Source: Legionella saoudiensis (GTDB lineage: Bacteria > Pseudomonadota > Gammaproteobacteria > Legionellales > Legionellaceae). Taken from it: a DNA stretch of 64,000 bases. Shown here one piece after another: positions 27,441-36,081 of the stretch. Numbering within the stretch: the first letter of the stretch is position 1; every line of letters begins with the position of its first letter. The position numbers and the translations under genes are program-made. Under the pieces are notes generated by a model. The model was not told the origin of the DNA. It worked only from the letters and a program-made list of their open reading frames with translations, and ran no database searches. Location: NCBI RefSeq assembly GCF_001465875.1, contig NZ_LN901323.1, forward strand, positions 2,501 through 66,500, given 5' to 3'.

Positions 27441-28778
27441 GTGACTGATGAGAAAACCGAGAAAATTAAACATAAAGGGCAGCGAACAGATAAAAGACAA
27501 TCAGGAAAGGCGCATAGCAGTTTACACTCAGCAGGTGGGCATTCCTATACATTAATGGGCTCCTTAATGGAAGAAGAGTATAAACATTATGCCCAGCAAG
27601 AAAGTATAAAAAAAGAAGGGAAAACCATCAATAAAATTATCTTAGGCCAAGGAAACTTTGGTACTGTGCGCCTGGCTCAAGATGAAAGCTCAGGCTTATT
27701 TCTCGTGGTAAAAAAAATAAAACCTTCTAAAGCGCAGGTCAAATTGACTTCCGCAGATTTAGATAAATTAGAGATAGAACAAGAAATACATGAGGCAATT
27801 CAACAGCACAATATTAAGGGAACGTTGAGCGCTATAGATATGATTCGTACTGTAAGCAGTACGAATGAAGAAACCATATACCAAATTTTCCCGCTAGCCA
27901 GTCGTGGAGATGGTATTAACTATATTGAACACATTGCCTTTAACTCCGGAGAAAAAAATAAAGAGCTGGTGCCGCATCTCCTCTTAATTTTAGCCAAAAC
28001 CTTTGCTGATCTTCATAAGCATCATATTTATCACCGCGATTTAAAACCTGAAAATATACTCATAACCTCTCAATATGAAGTCACTGTAGCGGATTTTGGT
28101 TCTGCAGTAATGTATGGTGCTCAGGGCAAAGTACAAGCATATCCTAATGGCGATGCAAAATATAATCCGCCTGAGTTTATAAAACATTCGCCTAAAGATA
28201 CCTCCTTCACCCCTATTCCAGAGAGTTATACAGAAGAAGATCGAATTAAATTAGTCGATTCCTGGAAACTTGGCTTTACTATTGCAGCATTTATTCATCC
28301 AGAAATTTATGAAATAACTCAAGAATTACTCGATCTTCCGCTGGACGCTTCGCTTTCTCATCACGCACGGTTGCAGGAATATCAAGACTTTCACTGTGAA
28401 TTGAGTGAAAAAATGGAGGAGCTTGGCTATGAAAATGAAGTTACAGAATCGTTGTTGGGTTTATTAAATCCGGATTATACCAAGCGCCTAACTCCATCTG
28501 AGGCCTTAACAATTCTGTGTTCACAAGATCTTTCTCAAGATCTGGATGCCATTATAAGTAATTCCGCAAAACAATTACGTCAATTATTAGCCGAAGCCTT
28601 TGCCTCTGTGGAGCTAGTAACTAAAACCCCGACCGCTCCGCCTAGTGGTTACTCGTCTTTATTTACCCCACCAACTCCGGAGTCAAAATTATTTAAAAGC
28701 GAAACTGGCCTGGATGGGTATGAGGTTTTTGTAGATGAGGAATCAGCACTTGATAAGCCGAAACCGGGCGATGGTTAA
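27441..28778 (+). CDS. Eukaryotic-like Ser/Thr protein kinase, probable effector
   Basis: The 445-residue protein has a full Hanks-type kinase core: glycine loop ILGQGNFGTV (residues 67-76), K91 in LVVKKIK, catalytic loop YHRDLKPENIL (D200), DFG (D218) in VADFGSAV, and NPPEF replacing APE. There is a basic, disordered N-terminus of about 60 residues and a Pro/Ser-rich tail ending with Glu-rich VFVDEESALDKPKPGDG. No signal peptide, membrane segment or PASTA repeats, so it is unlike bacterial PknB and more like Legionella LegK effectors. The start is GTG 27441, 8 bases after GAGGTG. An upstream GTG (27432) overlaps that ribosome site. Confidence 0.88.
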   Translation: MTDEKTEKIKHKGQRTDKRQSGKAHSSLHSAGGHSYTLMGSLMEEEYKHYAQQESIKKEGKTINKIILGQGNFGTVRLAQDESSGLFLVVKKIKPSKAQVKLTSADLDKLEIEQEIHEAIQQHNIKGTLSAIDMIRTVSSTNEETIYQIFPLASRGDGINYIEHIAFNSGEKNKELVPHLLLILAKTFADLHKHHIYHRDLKPENILITSQYEVTVADFGSAVMYGAQGKVQAYPNGDAKYNPPEFIKHSPKDTSFTPIPESYTEEDRIKLVDSWKLGFTIAAFIHPEIYEITQELLDLPLDASLSHHARLQEYQDFHCELSEKMEELGYENEVTESLLGLLNPDYTKRLTPSEALTILCSQDLSQDLDAIISNSAKQLRQLLAEAFASVELVTKTPTAPPSGYSSLFTPPTPESKLFKSETGLDGYEVFVDEESALDKPKPGDG

Positions 28779-28866
28779 TAACCATAACGTTAGCTAGAAG
28801 CAAATTCCTAGCCCTACGGGCAAGTCGCAGGGCAAAAAAGAGAAGCTTAGAGAATTTCCATTTCCA

Positions 28867-29925
28867 CTACGACTTCATAAAATGATCATAAATAGCTCGG
28901 CTTGCTAAAGCAATTGCCCGGCTTCTAGGATAATCACTGGCAGATTGGGATTTCACATAAACTGCAATTGCAATATGCCCTTTATTATGAGGTAAGGTAA
29001 TAATTCCCACATCACTAACAAAACGATATAGTTTCTTAGAACCAGGATAGTTTAAATATTTTGGCTCATAAATAGACCAAGTACCTGTTTTGTGCGCTAC
29101 TTTAACTCCAGGAGGTAAAAGGCCTCTTATGCGGCTTCGACCGGTTCGGCATTGCTCCATAATTTTCATGAGTAATTGAGTGCTGGATTCGGAAAGTGCT
29201 TGTTTTTTATATACTTTTACTAAGAGCTTGGCCATATCATTTGGGGTTGTCGTATCGCGGGAGTCGTTTTCAAAACGCTCCCAGGCTTTTTGCTTGTCTT
29301 TAAGAGACACTCGATCAAAGGCACGCTCCCAGGCTAATACAGGAAGTTGTTTTTTTAATAAGGCATGATCTACATGATTGGTATCTACGAACATTTCTTT
29401 GATGGAACGATTAATCTGAATATCTTTAAATCCCAGAGCAGCCATCCGTTTTTTTACGGCCTCCGGCCCTTTGGCCGCATTTAAGAGTGAATCACTCGCA
29501 CTGTTATCACTATTAATCAGCGTATATTTAAGTATTTGCTGTAGCGAGATGTTAATTTGTTTTTTTTCAAATATATGATGTAAATATCCAGAGCCTGGAA
29601 CCGAGTTTTTTGTGCTCAGTTTAATCATACGATTTAATGATTCCTTTTTTTGATCCACCAAATGTAAAAAAGCTAAGGCGATAGGTAATTTAATGGTGCT
29701 AGCCATAAAAAAGCGCTGATTGCTGTTATGGGTAATTATTTGGTTTTTTTCGATATGAATAGCCGTGATGCCCATTACTATATGTGATTTTTTTTCAATA
29801 TCCCTAATTTTTTTAGCCAGAGCTGCCTCTGCATTGACCGCCCAGCAATTCACTGAAAGCAACAATGTGCAGAATCCATACAAGCTATTCTTTAGCTTTA
29901 AAATCCCCAATAATTTGATTTTCAT
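28867..29925 (-). CDS. Class A beta-lactamase-like serine hydrolase, atypical omega loop
   Basis: The 352-residue secreted protein has a hydrophobic N-terminal segment of about 30 residues. Class A landmarks are S76-T-I-K79 (SxxK), S139-D-N141 (SDN), RDTTTP (223-228) and H-K279-T-G (KTG). The omega loop is odd: where most enzymes have RWEPELN (with E166 and N170), this reads NRSIKEMFV, so the deacylating Glu position is Ile. About 40 extra residues follow before RDTTTP. It may be a beta-lactamase with altered deacylation, or a penicillin-interacting relative without strong hydrolysis. It is transcribed alone. Confidence 0.85.
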   Translation of the reverse strand: MKIKLLGILKLKNSLYGFCTLLLSVNCWAVNAEAALAKKIRDIEKKSHIVMGITAIHIEKNQIITHNSNQRFFMASTIKLPIALAFLHLVDQKKESLNRMIKLSTKNSVPGSGYLHHIFEKKQINISLQQILKYTLINSDNSASDSLLNAAKGPEAVKKRMAALGFKDIQINRSIKEMFVDTNHVDHALLKKQLPVLAWERAFDRVSLKDKQKAWERFENDSRDTTTPNDMAKLLVKVYKKQALSESSTQLLMKIMEQCRTGRSRIRGLLPPGVKVAHKTGTWSIYEPKYLNYPGSKKLYRFVSDVGIITLPHNKGHIAIAVYVKSQSASDYPRSRAIALASRAIYDHFMKS

Positions 29926-30224
29926 ACACTAGTTAATCCATTTGTCATTATTTAAATTATTTTTACTCTATTCATGCATATTTAAACGCGCTTCACAAGA
30001 GTCCATTTGTATTTCTACGCGCTGTTAGCAGCATTATTATACTTGTATTTTTATTGCAAATTGCGGAGAATAGCGCGCCTTTTTGACTAATGTTTTATAC
30101 ACACATTAAGAACCATTTAGGCTTAAGTTACTTGATTACAGGGTATTTTGGCAATTTATTTATTAGCCCTGCTATTCTTGCCAATAGTTTTAATATGTAC
30201 TTTTTAATTAAATAGGATGTTGTT
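29926..30224. other. 299-base divergent intergenic region
   Basis: AT-rich spacer between the beta-lactamase-like gene and the HPRT-like gene. It must hold both promoters; I see no further gene or clear operator. A possible ribosome site AGGATG lies 6 to 11 bases before ATG 30225. Confidence 0.5.
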
Positions 30225-31085
30225 ATGAAAGAACAAGTAATTCTTGCCCAGCTCAATGAGATTCAGGAAAAATTAGAAGAGATCACCAACCTAAAAAAAG
30301 CGCTCGAATCACGTTTTTGGGATAATTCTGCGGTATGCGAAGATGTTAGCGGCACCCCCCTCTCCAAAGAAAATATTCAAAAAGCAGTTGAACGGCTCGC
30401 AGAACAATTAATAGAAAAACATCCTGATGCATTTCCTGTCTTAGTTGGCTTAATGGATGGAGCACACCCATTTTTTGCTGCCTTATATACAGAATTGACC
30501 AAACGTAATTATCGGTTCCAATACTCAACCATGCAAACGACTAGCTATGAAGGCATGCAGTCTGGCGCATTGCGCTTTACCGAACCTAAGGGTATTTTAA
30601 CTAATCGCTTAATCATCGTTGTTGATGATGTTTGCGATACGGGCAAAACGGCTGGCTCAATAAAAAGTCATTTTGAAGAAGTAGAATGCGCGAAGCAAGT
30701 ACAGCTAATGGTTCTCGTTGATAAAAAGCAAAAACGAGGCATAGATCCTGACTTTGGTGGATTTACTGTTTCAGAGGATGCATTTATTATCGGCTACGGC
30801 TTAGATTATGATGGTTTAACACGTAATACTGACTGTATTAAGACCATGAATAAAGCCATGTTGCCTACAAAAAAAGAATCTGAACTCTTAAAAGAAGAAA
30901 AGCAGCTTTGTGCTCAATTCAAAACATTACATAAGCAATTAAGACAAGTACGCGAAGAGAACAAAGCATCCTCATCAAAAGTAAGTGAATCAGGCTTCTT
31001 TGCACTTACGGGTACTCCTGTAGATATTAAGGCTGCTACGCCTACCAATAATCCTCCCATATCACAAAATACTCACTCGATGTAG
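30225..31085 (+). CDS. HPRT-like phosphoribosyltransferase with coiled-coil extensions
   Basis: The core (about residues 40-220) is a hypoxanthine-guanine phosphoribosyltransferase. It has VLVGLMDGAHPFFAAL, TTSYEGMQSGALRF (flexible catalytic loop), the PRPP loop LIIVVDDVCDTGKTAGS (129-145) and IIGYGLDYDGLTRN (purine-binding end). Unlike a normal HPRT of about 180 residues, it is 286 long. It has an N-terminal coiled coil (QLNEIQEKLEEITNLKKAL), a second one after the core (ESELLKEEKQLCAQFKTLHK) and a polar disordered tail. The tail and the accessory setting make a secreted or regulatory role possible. A bidirectional terminator follows. Confidence 0.88.
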   Translation: MKEQVILAQLNEIQEKLEEITNLKKALESRFWDNSAVCEDVSGTPLSKENIQKAVERLAEQLIEKHPDAFPVLVGLMDGAHPFFAALYTELTKRNYRFQYSTMQTTSYEGMQSGALRFTEPKGILTNRLIIVVDDVCDTGKTAGSIKSHFEEVECAKQVQLMVLVDKKQKRGIDPDFGGFTVSEDAFIIGYGLDYDGLTRNTDCIKTMNKAMLPTKKESELLKEEKQLCAQFKTLHKQLRQVREENKASSSKVSESGFFALTGTPVDIKAATPTNNPPISQNTHSM

Positions 31086-31093
31086 AAACAATC

Positions 31094-31134
31094 GATATAC
31101 GGATTATGACCTCTTAAGCTCTAATCCGTATATC
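31094..31134. terminator. Bidirectional terminator-like hairpin
   Basis: GATATACGGATTA pairs perfectly over 13 bp with TAATCCGTATATC between converging genes, 8 bases after the HPRT-like stop and 13 bases before the other gene's stop. No T-run follows. Confidence 0.55.
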
Positions 31135-31147
31135 CATGCAACTCCAC

Positions 31148-31987
31148 TTATAACGTAAATACTTTATTGAGCGACAAAGCTATTTCTTGGCTAATAAGGT
31201 TTTGCCGGCTATGAAAATGTAAGGAGCCCGAATTAAATCCCTGGTTTATTTCTGGGGCAAAGGGACTCGTTTTGTTTAATAAATAATAACCGGTGAACGC
31301 ACCAGTATAATTTAACTTGAAGAACCAGGAAGATGCCACATAATAGGCCATACCCACCTGTACTGCCCCACCCCAAAGCCATGTACTTTTGAAAATGCCA
31401 TCTATAGTGCCAAGATAATAGGCCGATTCAGTGTCCTTAATTTCTGAAACTTTTTGTTGGTTATTAAATAATGCGGGACCGATGCCTACATAAATAAAAC
31501 TATTTTTATAGGAATGGCCAATAAAAGCTGGCAGCATCAGGGTATCATTCACTTTAGCCTCTATGGCGCCCAAACCTATGGTATCGGTGATGTTTACTCC
31601 AGGATTTATTACATCAATCGCAGATATAGAATTCGGTGCTTTGATTTTCAAATTAGTGTATTGGTATAAAAACTCAAGCCCCCACAACCATTCACTTTGG
31701 GGGAAATGTTTAAAAAATCCTGCTTGTGCTTCAAGAGAAAAATCTTGTGCCTGATTATGAAAAAAACCTCTACTGCCAGTAAATTCTCCTAGTGGAGGAA
31801 CGCCACCGGTTACATTAAGCGCTCCCGATAAATTTGCATTCAAACGCATAAAGTTATAACTGCCCCCCAGCCCGATGAAAAGTCCGGTTTGATTATTGGG
31901 TTTCGTGGAAATCTTCCCTAAAGTGCCCGCAAAGGTAAATGAACTCATTAAAGCCCATACAAATAAACACAACTTAAGCTGCTTCAC
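31148..31987 (-). CDS. Outer-membrane beta-barrel protein
   Basis: The 279-residue protein has a signal peptide (MKQLKLCLFVWALMSSFTFA) and alternating strands of outer-membrane type: GLFIGLGGSYNFMRLNA, WLWGLEFLYQYTNL, SFIYVGIGPALFNNQ, WFFKLNYTGAFTGYYLL. It ends in an aromatic/hydrophobic strand (ISQEIALSLNKVFTL). It resembles the opacity/porin-like barrels that are multi-copy in Legionella. Function is not known; it may bind host surfaces. Confidence 0.85.
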   Translation of the reverse strand: MKQLKLCLFVWALMSSFTFAGTLGKISTKPNNQTGLFIGLGGSYNFMRLNANLSGALNVTGGVPPLGEFTGSRGFFHNQAQDFSLEAQAGFFKHFPQSEWLWGLEFLYQYTNLKIKAPNSISAIDVINPGVNITDTIGLGAIEAKVNDTLMLPAFIGHSYKNSFIYVGIGPALFNNQQKVSEIKDTESAYYLGTIDGIFKSTWLWGGAVQVGMAYYVASSWFFKLNYTGAFTGYYLLNKTSPFAPEINQGFNSGSLHFHSRQNLISQEIALSLNKVFTL

Positions 31988-32038
31988 AATAATCTCCAGA
32001 GAAATTGCCGCCTATTCGGCTATTTCATTTACATGATT

Positions 32039-33559
32039 TTAGAAATAACAGTTATTGCCATTATTATTCGGGCAATTGCATTTGCCAGAAAAAGTAATTT
32101 GTTGAGCGGCATTAATCGATTGGACCGTACTGGTACATGAAGGGTTTCCTCTAATAGTGATTTTTGCTCCAGGAAAGACTAAATACTCAGGCCATGGGGC
32201 ATCAACCAAAGGACCTTGGTTGCCCGTGCTTGCCATCACTATGTTGGCGCTTTTACCAGTAACAGGGTTAGTTTGCGTAATGAGTAACGTATATGGAGTA
32301 CCAAAACCGACAATGGTTAATAGGGCACCACCAGAAAATCCTTTGCAGCCATTATCTGTAACCATCACGTTATTTGGAACTAAACCTGCCGCCTTCTGAT
32401 TGCAGTTACTATCAAAAAGACCATAATTTCCTTCCGCAGAGCTTATGCCTTTCATTGGCTCATCATAGGCTTCAAATGCCAAAACGCCGATTGGATATCC
32501 TGAACTGGTCACAAAATTAGCACTGGCTTGCCGATAAAGAGCTTGATAATAGGTCACCGCATTAGCAACCGATGGAGCACAGGGCCCTGGACTATTGCAG
32601 GCATAAGTTGAAGTGCTTCCCTGGGTTGCCCAACCGGTTTCAGCAGATAAAAGCGTACGCCCTAACGGCGTATAAAAAGGTTGCGTCGAGGCTGTTGGGT
32701 TTGCAGGGGGATTCGTTGAACCAATAACACTCAAGTAATCCCAAGCTAAGGAATTATTTAACTGAGTTGTCGTTAATGGTTTAGTCCAAACGGCAGATGT
32801 GGGCGTTACTCCCCATTGAAACGGATAAGGATCAAATGCTAAGGGGGCAGTGGCAGAATAGCTATTAATTAAAGTGGCCATATCTTGTGAAATAGCCAGA
32901 CTGGGGGTTGTCAGGTTACCACTGATCAACGCTGAGCCAACAGGGGTGGTTAGCCCTGCAGCAGTTAAGGTACTTTGCAGTGCAGTCACAGCCGAGGTAA
33001 GATAATTTACATTTGAAGTTGTAGGATTATTACAAGGTGCAGTGGTATTTCCCGCCTGACAATAGTTTTCATGGCCTGCAAAAACCAGAATTACTGTGTT
33101 TTTAAACACTTGGGTGCCTACCGTGTTAATTACAGTATTCAGTACTGTCTGCGCACAAGGAATGTAATTTTGCGCAACCGGTGGAGTAGGACATCCCCCT
33201 GCGTATGCCGAATCGGCAGGCTGTTGCGGAATGACTGCTTCATAAATGACCTTCATACCTAAGGCATTGGCCTGATTAATGATATCTACCCAAGAATAAT
33301 CCGTTGTTTGATAAGAGCGCACCGTAGTAAAACCTGCTGCTTTTAATTGTGCCAACTCCGCATAGACGTTGGTAATGGCTTGGCCCGTAGCATTGGTGCC
33401 CACATAAAATACATCATGGTAATTAAGTAGATTGCCATTGGAATAATGATTGGGTTGATAATCCACACCAATTAAGCCAGAAAATGATGTGGCTGAGGCA
33501 TTAGTTACAGCAGAAATGAGCGATACATAAAGTAGCGCCTTTTTACATAAATGCAGCAT
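32039..33559 (-). CDS. Secreted GH17-like beta-1,3-glucanase family protein
   Basis: The 506-residue protein has a signal peptide (ends NASA about residue 23) and a TIM-barrel region starting GVDYQPNHYSNG. It then has FTTVRSYQTTD and candidate catalytic residues of family GH17: E164 in FAGHENY (acid/base) and E307 in LLSAETGWATQG (nucleophile, as in fungal SETGWP). The last roughly 110 residues form a beta-rich tail (FSGGALLTIVGFGTPYTLLITQ) with cysteines at the end, maybe a binding module. It would act on beta-1,3-glucan of fungi, algae or amoebal cysts; the target is an inference. Confidence 0.82.
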   Translation of the reverse strand: MLHLCKKALLYVSLISAVTNASATSFSGLIGVDYQPNHYSNGNLLNYHDVFYVGTNATGQAITNVYAELAQLKAAGFTTVRSYQTTDYSWVDIINQANALGMKVIYEAVIPQQPADSAYAGGCPTPPVAQNYIPCAQTVLNTVINTVGTQVFKNTVILVFAGHENYCQAGNTTAPCNNPTTSNVNYLTSAVTALQSTLTAAGLTTPVGSALISGNLTTPSLAISQDMATLINSYSATAPLAFDPYPFQWGVTPTSAVWTKPLTTTQLNNSLAWDYLSVIGSTNPPANPTASTQPFYTPLGRTLLSAETGWATQGSTSTYACNSPGPCAPSVANAVTYYQALYRQASANFVTSSGYPIGVLAFEAYDEPMKGISSAEGNYGLFDSNCNQKAAGLVPNNVMVTDNGCKGFSGGALLTIVGFGTPYTLLITQTNPVTGKSANIVMASTGNQGPLVDAPWPEYLVFPGAKITIRGNPSCTSTVQSINAAQQITFSGKCNCPNNNGNNCYF

Positions 33560-33578
33560 ATTGTTCGTCCCTTATGAT

Positions 33579-33638
33579 ACCTGGTTGCCTGCCCCAGGAT
33601 TCTTCCTTTATCGAAAATCTGGTTGTACGCAACCAGGT
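33579..33638. repeat. Small inverted-repeat element with CCTGGTTGC ends
   Basis: ACCTGGTTGC (33579-33588) pairs perfectly with GCAACCAGGT (33629-33638), and an inner CTGGTTG-TACG-CAACCAG hairpin lies at 33619-33636. The same CCTGGTTG word bounds the larger repeats at 20725 and 43953/44116. It is directly upstream of the GH17 gene and would be in its leader or promoter. Confidence 0.6.
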
Positions 33639-33696
33639 TAGCAACTAGTCCTATAATGTGAGCCAGCATTTTACAATAATCGGTAACCGATTGATA

Positions 33697-34038
33697 ATGA
33701 TGAAGAAAAAATCTCACCATGCAGCAAGCAAGAAAATAGTATACAAGCGTGTTAAAATAAACAAAAATTTCACTATTGTTGCACAAATGTTAGATGAACT
33801 TATTTCCGGTTTCCTACGAACGGCTGCTCGATTTTTTGGATGGTTTACCAATTATCTTTTATTTGAGCATATTATTGACTCCATAATATACTTCATAGGG
33901 AAATGCACACTACGGGTCATGAGTCTGGGACGATGCAAATTAGATAACCCCTCTGCATTTATAGAGGCGATTATTTATATTACAGGAGGTATAACCCTCA
34001 TTGGTAGCGCCTGGTTAATATTCCGCTTAGTCTCCTAA
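33697..34038 (+). CDS. Small membrane protein, unknown
   Basis: The protein is 113 residues from ATG 33697, with a second ATG directly after and an upstream GTG at 33658 in frame; no start has a strong ribosome site. A basic N-terminus (MMKKKSHHAASKKIVYKRVK) is followed by two hydrophobic segments, FFGWFTNYLLFEHIIDSIIYFI and FIEAIIYITGGITLIGSAWLIF. Not recognised. Confidence 0.6.
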   Translation: MMKKKSHHAASKKIVYKRVKINKNFTIVAQMLDELISGFLRTAARFFGWFTNYLLFEHIIDSIIYFIGKCTLRVMSLGRCKLDNPSAFIEAIIYITGGITLIGSAWLIFRLVS

Positions 34039-34043
34039 TTGCC

Positions 34044-34385
34044 TTAACCTATTAACTCTTGGTAATGTTCTTCATCAAAACCCAAAGCAACTACTTTACC
34101 ATTTTCTTCCAAAACAGGTCTTTTGATAAGTGAGACATTGGCAATAATAAATGCTACTTTTTCCTCTAAACTTAAAGCTTCATAGGCATCTTTATGTTTC
34201 CGGTAGGTAGTTCCTCTTTTATTAACAGGAAGCTCACCTGCGAAATCGCTCCATTGTTTTATTTGCTCTACTGTTGGAGGGATTTTTTTAAAGTCGATAA
34301 ATTCATAAGCCACTTTATTTTTCTCGAGAAAGGTACGTGCTTTTTTTACCGTATCGCAATTAGGAATACCAAACATTGAAATCAT
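34044..34385 (-). CDS. yffB: ArsC/Spx-fold reductase, YffB-like
   Basis: The 113-residue protein begins MISMFGIPNCDTVKKARTFL, with a single redox Cys at position 10 as in YffB. It has the RGTTYRK and LIKRPVLE motifs of the ArsC-like thioredoxin fold. YffB proteins bind glutathione and are not proven arsenate reductases. It converges with the small membrane gene, 5 bases apart. Confidence 0.92.
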   Translation of the reverse strand: MISMFGIPNCDTVKKARTFLEKNKVAYEFIDFKKIPPTVEQIKQWSDFAGELPVNKRGTTYRKHKDAYEALSLEEKVAFIIANVSLIKRPVLEENGKVVALGFDEEHYQELIG

Positions 34386-34490
34386 TTATTCGAGTCCTGC
34401 CAGATTACATGCCCTAATCTTATAACGTTAAACTCACTTCTTCTAGATAATTTATATTAAAACGTCAAGATTAAGATTGGTCCTTGAGTG

Positions 34491-34508
34491 CATCACTCAT
34501 GAGTGATG
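34491..34508. promoter_or_regulatory. Perfect 18-base palindrome upstream of the mltA-like gene
   Basis: CATCACTCATGAGTGATG is its own reverse complement and lies 113 bases before the mltA-like start, between divergent genes. It could be an operator for a dimeric regulator; no regulator gene is nearby. Confidence 0.35.
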
Positions 34509-34620
34509 GCCTATTGTTGATGATGAAGGAACTCAACTAATTACTCAGCGCATACCTTTGATGGCTGAGCAATAGCCTATATAATCTTGGTACCAACTCA
34601 AGCTAGGCTAAAGGATACAC

Positions 34621-35997
34621 ATGTTTCAATCAGCTCTCATTATTGCGTTAATGACGTTTAGCATTATTGCGCAAGCAGCCCTGCCTGCAGATGCAATTCA
34701 GCGTTGTTTGGACGTTAGGCGCTTCGCAGACTTTACCACCAGACAAAAAATGGCGGCCAAGGAGCCTGGGGTATTGCGCTTTAAATTTCACAAAATATCC
34801 CCTGCTGAGCTTCCCTTGGATAACCCTGTAGGCAATATGAAGGAAATTATTGATGCGTTAAAGAACCAAATTGCCAACTGCACTAAAAATCGTGGTGAAT
34901 ATCAGACAATCACTATTGCCGGGCATCGATTTACCCGCCAAGAATGGTGCATTAACACCAATAAAAAGCTACTTGCTTTTGCCAAAGCGGCTCGTGGTGA
35001 TTTTCAACACTATTTAACAAACCTCAAAAATGAATTTGACTGGTATCAGAGTGACGGTTGGCCAGAAAATCATGCGGGATTTAAAAAGGGTGAATTTCAA
35101 TTTACTGCTTATTACGCACCAGCTGCGGTTGAAGCACGTAGTAAACGTGGCGGTGCGTTTTTATACCCGCTTTATGGTAATCCAGGTATTGTCAATGCAG
35201 CCGCCGAAAGCAAAAGGCTTAAATTAAAAGGACCTCTTTGCGGTGTTGACCCACTTACTAAAACACCACGTGGTTTTTGTATGAAAAATGCCAATGGCAC
35301 ATACTCTGTTGTGCCCGACCGCGAAGAAATTGAACATGGTGCCTTAGATCCTAAATACATCATTGGCTATGTTAAAGACCCAAACGACCCAGCCTTTTTA
35401 ATGCTTGAGGGTTCTGGTTCATTAATACTTGATGGCAAGCTGTATCATATCAATTATGATGGCGCCAATGGCAGACCGCGCACGATGCTTGGCCGTATAG
35501 TTCAATGCGCACAAGACCCGACCTGTGGCGGTAACCTGGATAACATTGAACGTTGTGCTAAAGATCCTAAGTGTCATGATGAAGCCAAATTACGTTGTAA
35601 TGTGTCTAAAGAAATTAGACAAAGTGCGGCATCAGAAAAGCAAATTCGGCAATATCTAGATAATCCGCTAAATCGTGCTAAAGCAGATAACTTGCGAAAT
35701 CGTGATCAAAGCTATGTATTTTTTGCGAAAGAAGATGGTGGACCTTATGGCTCAGAAAATATTTCGCTGACGGCACATGCTTCATGTGCAACCGATCATA
35801 AGGTCATTCCTATTGGCATGAATTTTATTTATAACTGCAAAAAAGCTACTTCATGGTGTGTTGCCCAAGATGCGGGCGGTGCAATCATGGGTGCCCATGT
35901 TGATGTCTATAAGGGCGAGGGAGTAAGAGCTGGCGTCGAAGCAAATGAGCTTAATCATACGGGTTCATTGTATGTCGCTTTGCCTAAGCGTAAATAG
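34621..35997 (+). CDS. MltA-family membrane-bound lytic transglycosylase
   Basis: MltA cleaves the MurNAc-GlcNAc bond of peptidoglycan with anhydro-MurNAc formation. The 458-residue protein has a signal peptide without a lipobox (MFQSALIIALMTFSIIAQA), FQFTAYYAPAA (MltA domain entry) and LMLEGSGSLILDGK. RDQSYVFFAKEDGGP and the 3D domain AQDAGGAIMGAHVDVY follow, with the catalytic Asp probably D428. Between these lies an unusual Cys-rich insert (about residues 290-340) with a repeated CAxDPxC unit (C296/C302 and C312/C318). It is longer than E. coli MltA (365). Confidence 0.88.
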   Translation: MFQSALIIALMTFSIIAQAALPADAIQRCLDVRRFADFTTRQKMAAKEPGVLRFKFHKISPAELPLDNPVGNMKEIIDALKNQIANCTKNRGEYQTITIAGHRFTRQEWCINTNKKLLAFAKAARGDFQHYLTNLKNEFDWYQSDGWPENHAGFKKGEFQFTAYYAPAAVEARSKRGGAFLYPLYGNPGIVNAAAESKRLKLKGPLCGVDPLTKTPRGFCMKNANGTYSVVPDREEIEHGALDPKYIIGYVKDPNDPAFLMLEGSGSLILDGKLYHINYDGANGRPRTMLGRIVQCAQDPTCGGNLDNIERCAKDPKCHDEAKLRCNVSKEIRQSAASEKQIRQYLDNPLNRAKADNLRNRDQSYVFFAKEDGGPYGSENISLTAHASCATDHKVIPIGMNFIYNCKKATSWCVAQDAGGAIMGAHVDVYKGEGVRAGVEANELNHTGSLYVALPKRK

Positions 35998-36081
35998 CTT
36001 AGCCTTTCTTGAGCGCGGTTTAGTTCTATGTGTTTGTAGCAGAAACCCTTGACTATGCCGTGCTGCCTCAAAACTATGACT

